Below are positions 55,779-64,000 of a stretch of DNA of 64,000 nt, in pieces. Made by a program: the position numbers and the translations under genes. Every line of letters starts with the position of its first letter. Within the stretch, counting starts at the first letter, position 1. This DNA is from CAWFSE01 sp963697565 (lineage in GTDB: Bacteria > Actinomycetota > Actinomycetes > CAVWCF01): the NCBI GenBank assembly GCA_963697565.1, contig CAVOOM010000006.1, positions 434,001 to 498,000 on the forward strand, written 5' to 3'. The notes beneath the pieces were generated by a model, which worked only from the letters and a program-made list of their open reading frames with translations, was not told the origin of the DNA and made no database searches.

Positions 55779-56972
55779 GTGGCTGACGACATCGCACACG
55801 ACCATGCCGGCGAGCGGAACGAGGTCGTCAAGGTTGGCCCGCTCGAGCTCTTCTTCGACCTGGTGTTCGTCTTCGCCTTGACCCAGGTGACCGGGCTGCT
55901 CGCCGAGGACCTCACCTGGGCGGGCCTGCTGCGCGGCTTGGCGGTCCTGGCCGTCGTGTGGTGGTCCTGGGTCGGCTTCTCGTGGCTGACCTCCTACGCC
56001 TCGGCGGACGACACCGGTGTCCGGCTGGCGATGTTTGGCGCGATGGGCGCGATGCTGGTCGTCTCCCTGGCCGTGCCGCAGGCGTTCGGGGCCTGGGGGG
56101 TGCAGTTCGGCGCCGCGTATCTGGCCGTCATGGTCATGTTCCTCGCCACCTACGCGGCGGTCGGCCGCGGCGATCCGCACCTGGTCGGCGCCATCCTGCG
56201 GCTGGCGCCCGGGATCCTGCTGGCGGCCGTGCTGCTGCTGATCGCCGGCTTCCTGGACGCCGGGCCGTGGCGGTTCCTGCTGTGGGCGGTGGCGATCGCG
56301 AGCTCGCTGGGCGCCCCGCTGCTGTCGGGAACGAGCGGGTGGCGGGTGAGTCCCGGCCACTTCGCCGAGCGCCACGCGCTGATCGTGATCATCGCGCTGG
56401 GGGAGTCGATCGTCTCGATCGGCATCGGGGCGACCGGCCTGCCGCTGGACGCCCGCGAGATCACCGCCGCGGTCCTGGGGCTGGCCGTGGCCTGCTGCCT
56501 GTGGTGGCTCTACTTCGACGTCGTCGCGCCGGCGGCCGAGCGCCGACTGCACGCCGCCGCCCCGGGTCCGGAGCGCAACGCGTTGGCCCGCGACTCCTTC
56601 AGCTACCTGCACCTGCCGATGGTCGCCGGCATCGTCCTCGTCGCCCTCGGCGCGAAGAAGGTGCTCGCGGCCCCGGACGACCCGTTGAAGCAGATCGCCC
56701 TGGTCGCGCTGTGCGGCGGCATCGCGCTCTACCTGCTGGCCCACGTGGCCTTCCGGTGGCGCAACATCGGATCGGTCAACGTCCAGCGCACCGTCGTCGC
56801 GTTCGTGCTGCTGGGCGGGATCCCGCTGGTCGCCGACCTGCCGGGGCTGCTCGTGCTGGGCGCGGTGGCGCTGCTGCTCGTCGGTCTGGTCGGCTACGAG
56901 GCGGTGCGGTTCCGCGAGATGCGCCACCAGATCCGGTTCCACGGCGCCGCCGGGCCGCCGCCGAGCGGGTGA
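55779..56972 (+). CDS. Low temperature requirement protein A (LtrA) family
   Basis: 397 residues, about 11 membrane helices. Family signature VGPLELFFDLVFVFALTQVT near the N-terminus and HALIVIIALGESIVSIGIGA in the centre. Named for a Listeria gene needed for cold growth; biochemical role unknown. Unbroken. Confidence 0.88.
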   Translation: MADDIAHDHAGERNEVVKVGPLELFFDLVFVFALTQVTGLLAEDLTWAGLLRGLAVLAVVWWSWVGFSWLTSYASADDTGVRLAMFGAMGAMLVVSLAVPQAFGAWGVQFGAAYLAVMVMFLATYAAVGRGDPHLVGAILRLAPGILLAAVLLLIAGFLDAGPWRFLLWAVAIASSLGAPLLSGTSGWRVSPGHFAERHALIVIIALGESIVSIGIGATGLPLDAREITAAVLGLAVACCLWWLYFDVVAPAAERRLHAAAPGPERNALARDSFSYLHLPMVAGIVLVALGAKKVLAAPDDPLKQIALVALCGGIALYLLAHVAFRWRNIGSVNVQRTVVAFVLLGGIPLVADLPGLLVLGAVALLLVGLVGYEAVRFREMRHQIRFHGAAGPPPSG

Positions 56973-57010
56973 GGCCCTCCGCGCCGGCAGCGATTGGGCA
57001 GGATGCGGGT

Positions 57011-58111
57011 ATGGCGGACGCGTACGGGCTGACCCGGGTGGACAGCGTGCTGGCCGACGGCCGGGCGATCCACTACTACGACCCCGCTGACGGCCCGACG
57101 CGCACGCCGAGCCCGGACGGCCGCCCCCTCCTGCATCCCGGCGAGGGCGACCGCCCGCCCCAGATGCGGGTGGACCCCTGGACCGGCGAGTCGGTGCTGC
57201 TTGCCGGGGCCCGGCAGGACCGCACGTTCCTGCCCGCCGACGACGCCTGCCCGCTGTGCCCGTCGGAGCCGGGCCGCCTCACCGAGATCCCCGACGCCGC
57301 GTACGCGCTGGTCGTCTTCGACAACCGCTTCCCCTCGATGGCCCCGCCGCACGGGCGCTGCGAGGTGGTCGTCTACACCAGCGACCACGCGGCCACCTGG
57401 GCCGACCTGCCCGCCGAACGGGCCCGGGCGCTGGTCCGCGTGCTGGCCGACCGCACGGCCGCCCTCAACGCCGAGCCCGGCGTGCAGCAGGTCTTCGCCT
57501 TCGAGAATCGCGGCGTCGAGATCGGCGTGACGCTGACCCACGCCCACGGGCAGATCTACGCCTACCCGTTCGCCCCGCCGATCCTGGCGGCCTACGTGCA
57601 GCGCTCCGCCGCCCACCTGGCGGAGGTGGGCCGCTGCCTCGGGTGCGAGCAGCTGGCCGCCGAGCGCGCGGCCGGGGCGCGCGTCGTGGTCGAGGCGCCC
57701 GGCGCGACCGCGTACGTCCCGCGCGCGGCCCGCTGGCCGTACGAGCTGCACGTGGTGCCCCACCGCTGCGCCCCGGACCTGCCGGCGCTCCTCGCGGATC
57801 CCGCTGCGGCCGACGCGGTGGCCGACGTGTGGCAGGAGGCGGTCCGCCGGCTGGATGCCCTTCACGGTGCGCCGATGCCGCTGACGGCGTGCTGGGTGCA
57901 GGCTCCGTCGCCGCAGTCCCCGGGCGGGCTCGGGGAGCGAGCCGGGGTGCACGCCCACCTGCGGCTGCAGCCGGCCCGCCGGGCGCCGGGCAAGCTCAAG
58001 TACCTCGCGGCCAGCGAGACCGGCGCCGGGGTCTTCGCCCTCGACGTCGATCCCGATGACGCCGCCCAGGCGCTGCGCGAGGCGGGCGATGGCGTCGGCT
58101 TCCGCGGCTGA
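57011..58111 (+). CDS. galT: Galactose-1-phosphate uridylyltransferase
   Basis: 366 residues, HIT superfamily. Zinc/structural segment DACPLCPSEPGRLTEI, FDNRFPSMAPPHGRCEVVVY, FAFENRGVEIGVTLTHAHGQ, then IYAYPF and the C-terminal HVVPHRCAPDL. The active-site motif reads His-Ala-His instead of the usual His-Pro-His. CAGGAT lies 6 nt before the ATG. Overlaps galK by 23 bp. Confidence 0.92.
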   Translation: MADAYGLTRVDSVLADGRAIHYYDPADGPTRTPSPDGRPLLHPGEGDRPPQMRVDPWTGESVLLAGARQDRTFLPADDACPLCPSEPGRLTEIPDAAYALVVFDNRFPSMAPPHGRCEVVVYTSDHAATWADLPAERARALVRVLADRTAALNAEPGVQQVFAFENRGVEIGVTLTHAHGQIYAYPFAPPILAAYVQRSAAHLAEVGRCLGCEQLAAERAAGARVVVEAPGATAYVPRAARWPYELHVVPHRCAPDLPALLADPAAADAVADVWQEAVRRLDALHGAPMPLTACWVQAPSPQSPGGLGERAGVHAHLRLQPARRAPGKLKYLAASETGAGVFALDVDPDDAAQALREAGDGVGFRG

Positions 58112-59160
58112 GCGCGCGGCCGCCGGGTTCGCCGCGGTCTTCGGCGGCGAGCCCGACGGCGTCTGGACGTCGCCCGGCCGGGTGAACCTGATCGGCGAGC
58201 ACGTCGACTACGCCGGGGGCCTCGTGCTCCCGTACGCCCTCCCGCAGCGAGCCGCGGCGGCCGTGCGGCGCCGCGGCGACGGGCTGCTGCGGATGGCCGC
58301 GCTCGACCTGCCCGGCCGCCCGGTGGTCGAGGTCGCGCTCGCCGACGTGCGGCGGGGCCAGCCCGGTGGCTGGTCGGCGTACGTCGCCGGGGTCGCCGCG
58401 GTGCTGGCCGCCGAGGGGTGGTGGCCGGCGGACGGGGGCCTCGAGCTGGCCCTGGCCAGCGATGTGCCGCAGGGGTCGGGCCTGTCGTCCTCGGCGGCGA
58501 TCGAGTGCGCGACGCTGCGGGCGCTGGCCGCGCTCGGCGGTTTCGCCGACCGGGTCGACGGCGACCCGGTCGCCTTCGCGCGGCTCGCCCAGCGCGCGGA
58601 GAACGACATCGTGGGCGTGCCGTGCGGGCTGATGGACCAGGCCGCGTCCCTCGGCTGCATCCCCGGGCACGCCCTCCTGCTGGACTGCCGCGACGGCTCG
58701 ACCCGGCAGGTGCCGTTCGACCCGTCCTCCGCCGGCCTCGCGGTCGTGCTCATCGACAGCGGCGTGCGCCACCAGGTGGGCGGCGGCCCGTACGCGGAGC
58801 GCCGCGCCTCCGTCGAGCGCGCCGCGGCGGCGCTGGGCGGCTCGCTGCGGGAGGCGACCCGCGACGAGGTGCTGGCGGCGCCCCTGGACGAGGTCGACCG
58901 GCGGCGGGCCCTGCACGTGGTCGACGAGGTCGCCCGGGTGCGGCTGGCCGCGGCCGCGCTGGACGAGGGCCGGATCGCCGACCTCGGGCCGCTGCTGTCC
59001 GCGTCCCACGCGTCGCTGCGCGACCTGATGGAGGTGTCCTGCCCCGAGCTGGACGCCGACCGTGGCGGCCGCGATGGCCGACGGCGCCCTCGGCGCGCGC
59101 CTCGTCGGCGCCGGCTTCGGCGGCTCGGTGCTGGCCCTGGTCCGGGAGCCCGCCGGCTAA
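58089..59160 (+). CDS. galK: Galactokinase, C-terminally short
   Basis: GHMP kinase: galactose motif WTSPGRVNLIGEHVDYAGGL, ATP loop SDVPQGSGLSSSAAIECATL, and motif 3 GARLVGAGFGGSVLALV. About 357 residues; the protein stops 7 residues after motif 3, whereas relatives continue another 30-40. One break near 59060. Its TAA overlaps the stop of the convergent helicase gene, so the tail may have been lost there. With galT it forms a Leloir operon. Confidence 0.88.
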
Positions 59161-60801
59161 AGCGTCGGCAGGTCGTCGGCGTCGACGATGCGGTAGGCGT
59201 ACCCCTGCTCGGCGAGGAACCGCTGCCGGTGCGCGGCGAAGTCCTGGTCCACGGTGTCGCGCGCGACGACCGCGTAGAAGCGCGCGGCGCGCCCGTCGTG
59301 CTTGGGCCGCAGCAGCCGGCCCAGCCGCTGGGCCTCCTCCTGCCGCGACCCGAACGACCCGGAGATCTGGATCGCGACGCTGGCCTCGGGCAGGTCGAGC
59401 GAGAAGTTCGCCACCTTGCTGACCACCAGCGTGGTGATCGCGCCGGTGCGGAACTCCTGGAACAACCGCTCGCGCTCCTTCACCGGCGTCTCGCCGGTCA
59501 CCACCGGGACGCCGAGGCGGTCGCCGAGGTCGTGCAGCTGGTCGAGGTACTGGCCGATCACCAGCGTCAGGTCGTCGGTATGCCGGCGGACGAGGTCCTC
59601 GACCACCGCCGTCTTGGTGCGGGTGGTCGACGCCATCCGGTAGCGCTCCTCGGGCTCCGCCGTGGCGTACGCGAGGCGCTCGCCGTCCGGCAGGGTGACC
59701 CGCACCTCGACGCAGTCGGCCGGGGCGATCCAGCCCTGCGCCTCCATGTCCTTCCACGGCACGTCGTAGCGCTTGGGGCCGATGAGGGAGAACACGTCGC
59801 CCTCGCGGCCGTCCTCGCGGACCAGGGTCGCGGTCAGGCCGAGCCGGCGGCGGGACTGGATGTCGGCGGTGAACTTGAAGACCGGCGCGGGCAGCAGGTG
59901 CACCTCGTCGTAGATGATCAGCCCCCAGTCGCGCTCGTCGAACAGCTCGAGGTGCGCGTACACGCCCTTCCGGCGGGTGGTCATCACCTGGTACGTCGCG
60001 ATGGTGACCGGGCGGATCTCCTTCTTGGCGCCGGAGTACTCGCCGATCTCCTCCTCGGTCAGCGTCGTGCGCTTGAGCAGCTCGGCGCGCCACTGCCGCG
60101 CGGAGACCGTGTTGGTGACCAGCACCAGCGTGGTGGCCTGCGCGCGGCGCCATCGCCGCGGCGCCCACGATCGTCTTGCCGGCGCCGCACGGCAGCACGA
60201 CGACGCCGGAGCCGCCGTGCCAGAAGCCCTCGGCCGCGTCGCGCTGGTACGACCGCAGCTCCCAGCCGTCCTCGACCAGGCCGATCGCGTGCGCCTCGCC
60301 GTCGACGTAGCCAGCGAGGTCCTCGGCCGGCCAGCCCAGCTTGGTGAGCACCTGCTTGAGGGAGCCCCGCTCGCTGGGGTGGATGGCCACGGTGTCGGGG
60401 TCGACGCGGGCGCCGAGCATCGGCTTGACCTTGGGGGCCCGCAGCACCTCCTCGAGCACCGCGCGGTCGGTCGACTCGAGCACCAGCCCGTGGGTGGGGT
60501 GGTTGAGCAGCCGCAGCCGGCCGTACCGGGCCATCGTCTCGGCGACGTCGACGAGCAGGGCGTGCGGGACCGCGTAGCGGGAGTACTCCAGCAGCGCGTC
60601 GACCACCTGCTCGGCATCGTGGCCGGCGGCGCGGGCGTTCCAGAGCCCCAGCGGGGTCACCCGGTAGGTGTGGATGTGCTCGGGCGCGCGCTCGAGCTCG
60701 GCGAACGGCGCGATCGCCTGGCGGCAGGCGTCGGCCTGCTCGTGGTCGACCTCCAGCAGCAGCGTCTTGTCGCTCTGGACGATCAGCGGGCCGTCGGTCA
60801 T
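59157..60801 (-). CDS. XPB/ERCC3-like DNA repair helicase
   Basis: About 548 residues, SF2 helicase: N-terminal damage-recognition-like domain, Walker A VVLPCGAGKTIVGAAAMA, WGLIIYDEVHLLPAPVFKFT (DEVH), LGLTATLVREDGREGDVFSL, and motif VI QRLGRLLRPKHDGRAARF. Matches the bacterial XPB of mycobacteria (Rv0861c). One break near 60150. Lies 37 bp downstream of its WYL-domain partner on the same strand, the mycobacterial order. Confidence 0.93.
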
Positions 60802-60838
60802 CCGACCAGTCTCCCCGATCCTGCGGCCCGGTGAACCA

Positions 60839-63187
60839 CTACGCGGCGCCGCCGTCGTCCTCGAGGGCGGCCGCCCCGGTGATCCGGTGGATCGCGAAGG
60901 TGTGCACGTCGCCCTTGGCGTGGTCGTACGCGGTCAGCCAGCCGCCCTGCACGAGCACCGGGTCGACGACCCGCTCGCTGACGCCGCCATGGGTGTCGAC
61001 GTAGCCGATCCAGGCCGGCCGCCCGGCCGAGGCGAGGGCGGTCAGCAGGGCGATGGTCTGCGCGGTGGCCAGCCGCGGGACGTGGTCGAGGCTGCCAGCC
61101 GGCCCGACGACGCCGCCGCGGCGGGGGGCCCGGGCGGCGCGCTCGCCCGCGCGCATGGCGCGTACGGCGGCGCGCAGCGCGGTCTCGCCGGGGGCGGGGG
61201 CGTCCAGGGCCGCGCGCGGCGGGCGCTGCCGGGGCGGGGAGCGGCGGGCGTCCGGTCGGCGGATCACGACGTCGCCCTCGGCGGACTCCCCGACCGGCGC
61301 GAGGCCGGTGTCGCGCAGGGTCTCCAGCACGCTCGCGGGCGGCGCGGGGGAGACGAGCACGGTGGGCGCGAGCTGCCGCAGCCGCAGCGGCGCGGCCCGC
61401 CGGTCGGCGGCGAGCGCCGCCAGCGCCCCCACGTCGTCGGATCGGATGTACGTCTGCGCCGAGCCCACCCGCACCTGGCCGTGCCGCCGCCCGACGTCCT
61501 CGACGAGGTAGTGCAGGGCCTGCGGCACCGGCGTGCGGGAGGTGCGCTCCAGGAACGCCTGCACCTCGGCGGCCGACCGCCCGGCATCGAGCGCTCGCCG
61601 CACCGATCGGTCGCTGAACCGGTAGACCGTCGCGCCCCCGGTCGACTCGACGTCGGCGAGCAGGCCGAGCTCACGGGCGAGGTCGGGCTCGAGCGGCCCT
61701 GGGGCGACGGCGGTGAGGTCGGCCTGCAGCAGGACGTGGTCGACCGGCTGGGGCAGCACCGCGGCGAGCGCCGCGGCCGCGGCGGGCCCGTCGCCGGCGG
61801 CGAGCAGCCGGCCATGGGTGGACAGCGCGCCGAACCCGGTCACCCCCAGGGCCTCGGCCTCGCTGCCCGCCGCGTCGACGAAGAGGTTGCGCGCCGCCGG
61901 CGAGCGGCGTGGCCGCCGCCAGGCCGCGGCCGCCCGTAGCCCGGCGGCGTCGGCGGAGCCGCCCGGCGGCAGGCCGGCCAGCAGGTCGAGCACCAGGGCC
62001 CGGGTGTCCGGCGCCGCCGCAGACTCGGCCTCCGGGCCGAGCGCCGCGATCGGCTTGTCCTTGCTGTCGCGGAGGCCGACCAGCACCGCCGCCCGGGTGG
62101 TCGCGCGCCACGCATCGGCGAGCACGAGCCAGCGGCCCGCGGTGTCCTTGGCCGCCCAGATGTCGTACCCGGGCGACGGCAGCCACAGCGCGTCCAGGTC
62201 GTCGCTGCGGCCCAGAAGCCCTGCGGCGTAGGCGATCTCGGCGGCCAGCGCCGCCTCCGCCTCGGTGATGTCGAGCAGGGCCGCGGTCCGCTTGAGATCG
62301 CGGACGCCGAGGCCGCCGGCGCGCAGGACGGGTGGGCCGTCGAGCGACCACGCCTCGAGCAGGTCCGCCACCAGCCGAGTGAACGCGTACGCCAGGCCGC
62401 CCGCCGCCCGGTCGACCGCGGCCTCGCCGTGCTCGCGGGCCGTCGACCACGCCGGCTGCGGGGCCGGACGCACGACCACCCCGCCGCGCAGCGCCAGGCC
62501 GACCTCGCGGGGCAGGACGACCGTCGACGGGCCGACCGGGACGAGCAGCGCGCGGGCCAGCAGCCACTCCACCGGGGTGCGGGCGGTGGCGGGCGTCAGC
62601 GGCCGGTCGGCGCCCTGGACGGTGCCCACGGGGGGGCCGGCCACGAGCCGGTCGAGCACGGACCTGGCCTCGGCGGGCGCCTCGGCCAGCAGCGCGGCGA
62701 GCGCCTCGGGGTCGTCGGCCCAGCGGGCCACCTCGCCGTGGGTGGCGGCCAACGCGGGGCCTAGTCCGGCCGGATGCGGCCCGAGCACCTCGCGGACCCC
62801 CGAGGCGAAGCGCAGGCCCTGGTCCCCGCCCCACACCAGCGCGAGGGTGTGCAGCCGGGCGAGGGCCGCCCGCGCAGGCTGGGCGGCCTTGCCCTTGGCC
62901 GGGACGCCCAGCGCCGCGGCGAGGTCCGGCCAGGCGCACGGCTCGGGCAGGGCGGCCAGCCCCTCGAGGACGTCGAGGTGGAAGCGGTCGAGGTGGTCCA
63001 GGGCCCGGGCGACCGACGGGGCCGAGGCGGCGCGCTGGGCCAGGGCCCCGATCATCGACGGGATCGGGCCGGCCAGGTCGGGCCGCGCCTCCAGCAGCGC
63101 GACGAGCTGGTCGTCGCTGCGGGAGCGCAGCTCATCGGCGAGGCTGCGCGGGGCGGCCCCGTCCGCGGCGACCGCACGGGCAGGCAT
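60839..63187 (-). CDS. Helicase-associated protein with C-terminal WYL-like domain
   Basis: 782 residues. N-terminal winged-helix repeats (DELRSRSDDQLVALLEARPD), a long Ala/Leu/Arg-rich middle, a segment HYLVEDVGRRHGQVRVGSAQ, and a C-terminal WYL-like domain RPAWIGYVDTHGGVSERVVD. Equivalent to Rv0862c next to the XPB helicase; function unknown, presumably DNA repair. Unbroken. A minus-strand TAGCGT (63195-63200) is 7 nt before the ATG. Confidence 0.85.
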   Translation of the reverse strand: MPARAVAADGAAPRSLADELRSRSDDQLVALLEARPDLAGPIPSMIGALAQRAASAPSVARALDHLDRFHLDVLEGLAALPEPCAWPDLAAALGVPAKGKAAQPARAALARLHTLALVWGGDQGLRFASGVREVLGPHPAGLGPALAATHGEVARWADDPEALAALLAEAPAEARSVLDRLVAGPPVGTVQGADRPLTPATARTPVEWLLARALLVPVGPSTVVLPREVGLALRGGVVVRPAPQPAWSTAREHGEAAVDRAAGGLAYAFTRLVADLLEAWSLDGPPVLRAGGLGVRDLKRTAALLDITEAEAALAAEIAYAAGLLGRSDDLDALWLPSPGYDIWAAKDTAGRWLVLADAWRATTRAAVLVGLRDSKDKPIAALGPEAESAAAPDTRALVLDLLAGLPPGGSADAAGLRAAAAWRRPRRSPAARNLFVDAAGSEAEALGVTGFGALSTHGRLLAAGDGPAAAAALAAVLPQPVDHVLLQADLTAVAPGPLEPDLARELGLLADVESTGGATVYRFSDRSVRRALDAGRSAAEVQAFLERTSRTPVPQALHYLVEDVGRRHGQVRVGSAQTYIRSDDVGALAALAADRRAAPLRLRQLAPTVLVSPAPPASVLETLRDTGLAPVGESAEGDVVIRRPDARRSPPRQRPPRAALDAPAPGETALRAAVRAMRAGERAARAPRRGGVVGPAGSLDHVPRLATAQTIALLTALASAGRPAWIGYVDTHGGVSERVVDPVLVQGGWLTAYDHAKGDVHTFAIHRITGAAALEDDGGAA

Positions 63188-63224
63188 TCTCGCCACGCTA
63201 CCCGCCTGCAGGCAGACTGACCCC

Positions 63225-63842
63225 ATGAGCGTGGTGGTGGGCTTCGACCTCGATATGACGCTCATCGACCCGCGGGCCGGAATGGTCGCGGTGATGGCCG
63301 CCCTGTCGGCCGAGACCGGGGTCTACATCGACGGCGAGGCGTTCGCCTCGCGGCTGGGCCCGCCGCTCGCCGACGAGCTGCGGCTGTGGTTCCCCGAGGA
63401 CCAGGTGGACGCCGCCGGAGACCGCTTCCGCGCCCTCTACCCCGAGCACGCCGTGCACCCGACCCCCGCGATCGAGGGGGCGGCCGAGGCGCTCGCCGCG
63501 TCACGGGCCCACGGCGCGCAGATCGTGGTCATCACCGGCAAGTACGGCCCCAACGCGCGGCTGCACCTCGAGCACCTCGAACTCGACCACGATGCGCTGG
63601 TCGGCTGGGCCTGGGCCGACGGCAAGGTCGAGGCGCTGCGCGAGCACGGCGCGTGGGTGTACGTCGGCGACCACCCCGCCGACATGGCCTCGGCCCGCCA
63701 GGCCGGCGCCGCGGCCGTCGGCGTCCCCACCGGCGCGTACGGCGCCGACGAGCTGCGCGCGGCCGGCGCCGACGTGGTGCTCGAGTCGCTGCACGACTTC
63801 GGCGCCTGGCTGGACGGGCACGTGCTGGAGCGCCGGCTCGGC
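63225..63842 (+). CDS. HAD-superfamily phosphatase, reading into larE
   Basis: Haloacid dehalogenase fold: motif I VVVGFDLDMTLIDPRAGMVA, motif II IVVITGKYGPNARLHLEHLE, motif III/IV AWVYVGDHPADMASARQAGA. About 205 residues to GAWLDGHVLERRL. No stop codon exists in any forward frame from here into the LarE domain, so this is either a fusion or has lost its stop. CAGACT lies 6 nt before the ATG, divergent from the helicase-partner gene. Confidence 0.8.
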
Positions 63843-64000
63843 GGCCCTGGAGGCCGCGCTGCGGTCGTACGGCTCGCTGCTCGTCGCCTTCTCCGGCGGC
63901 GCGGACTCGGCGTTCGTGCTCGCCGCGGCGGTCCGCGCCCTCGGGCCCGACGCGGTGGTCGCGGCGACCGCGGTGTCGCCGTCCTTGGCCGGCGGAGAGC
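63822..64000 (+). CDS. larE: LarE-like ATP-dependent sacrificial sulfur transferase (partial)
   Basis: Truncated by the window edge. After one extra G near 63840 the frame reads LAALEAALRSYGSLLVAFSG and GADSAFVLAAAVRALGPDAV, containing the PP-loop SGGADSAF. LarE inserts sulfur from its own cysteine during synthesis of the nickel-pincer cofactor of lactate racemase and related enzymes. The GTG at 63822 is a possible separate start inside the HAD frame. Confidence 0.75.
   Translation, partial: MLERRLGGPGGRAAVVRLAARRLLRRRGLGVRARRGGPRPRARRGGRGDRGVAVLGRRR

Overview
The window is about 64 kb of very GC-rich DNA with actinobacterial gene content and order. It carries mycothiol genes (mshA, mshD), an orphan GlnR-type regulator beside mshD, senX3-regX3 with phoU, CarD, an XPB-type helicase pair, glucosyl-3-phosphoglycerate synthase, DUF3263 and LytR_C genes, and a two-motif RsiG. 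Several blocks match orders remembered from Mycobacterium (glnR-mshD-pst; mutT1-ppk; XRE-hbhA-DUF2516; mshA-ybjN-gpm-senX3-regX3) and Streptomyces (carD-ispD-ispF-cysS-rlmB; thrC-moaD-csp-groEL). The sequence does not fix the genus.

Layout. 0-2.3 kb: IclR regulator and class III aminotransferase. 2.3-10.8 kb: phosphate block with pstSCAB on the minus strand behind a PHO box, then a NUDIX/phosphatase protein, a CYTH-CHAD protein and polyphosphate kinase. 10.9-19.8 kb: mycothiol synthase, GlnR-like regulator, and a sulfur block (MoaD-like protein, thioredoxin-like protein, cysteine-rich leader peptide, DUF4395, rhodanese, DUF1416, DsrE), then nitrobindin-like, Fur, YgfZ and dtd. 19.8-24.9 kb: a DUF4388 protein with long E/R-rich helical repeats, a BKACE enzyme, RsiG and asparaginase. 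24.9-27.3 kb: arsenic operon. 27.4-29.8 kb: XRE regulator, HbhA-like protein, DUF2516, AlaX. 30-36.2 kb: mshA, ybjN, gpmA, phoU/senX3-regX3. 37-44.9 kb: CarD, PIN-TRAM protein, IspD-IspF, cysS, rlmB and a PLP decarboxylase. 45-51 kb: antiporter, tRNA-Thr, PlsC, GT87, K+ channel, DUF3263, LytR_C, GpgS. 51.2-55.8 kb: SAM riboswitch-thrC-moaD, cold-shock protein, tandem CIRCE-groEL. 55.8-64 kb: LtrA, galT-galK, XPB helicase and partner, HAD phosphatase and a partial larE.

Regulation is unusually readable: three PHO boxes of 11-nt repeats, a cysteine-codon leader peptide, a SAM-I riboswitch, an ArsR palindrome, two tandem CIRCE operators and two rho-independent-type terminators. About two dozen genes have a TANNNT/YANNNT -10 box only 6-8 nt before the start codon, which implies mostly leaderless mRNAs.

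Caveat. Many genes, including core ones (ppk, groEL, pstABC, ispDF, senX3, mshA), are broken by one or more reading-frame shifts. Where homology shows the intended reading, nearly all look like single-base insertions. I read these as sequence or assembly errors rather than gene decay, so broken genes are annotated as intact CDS spans with the approximate breaks noted.
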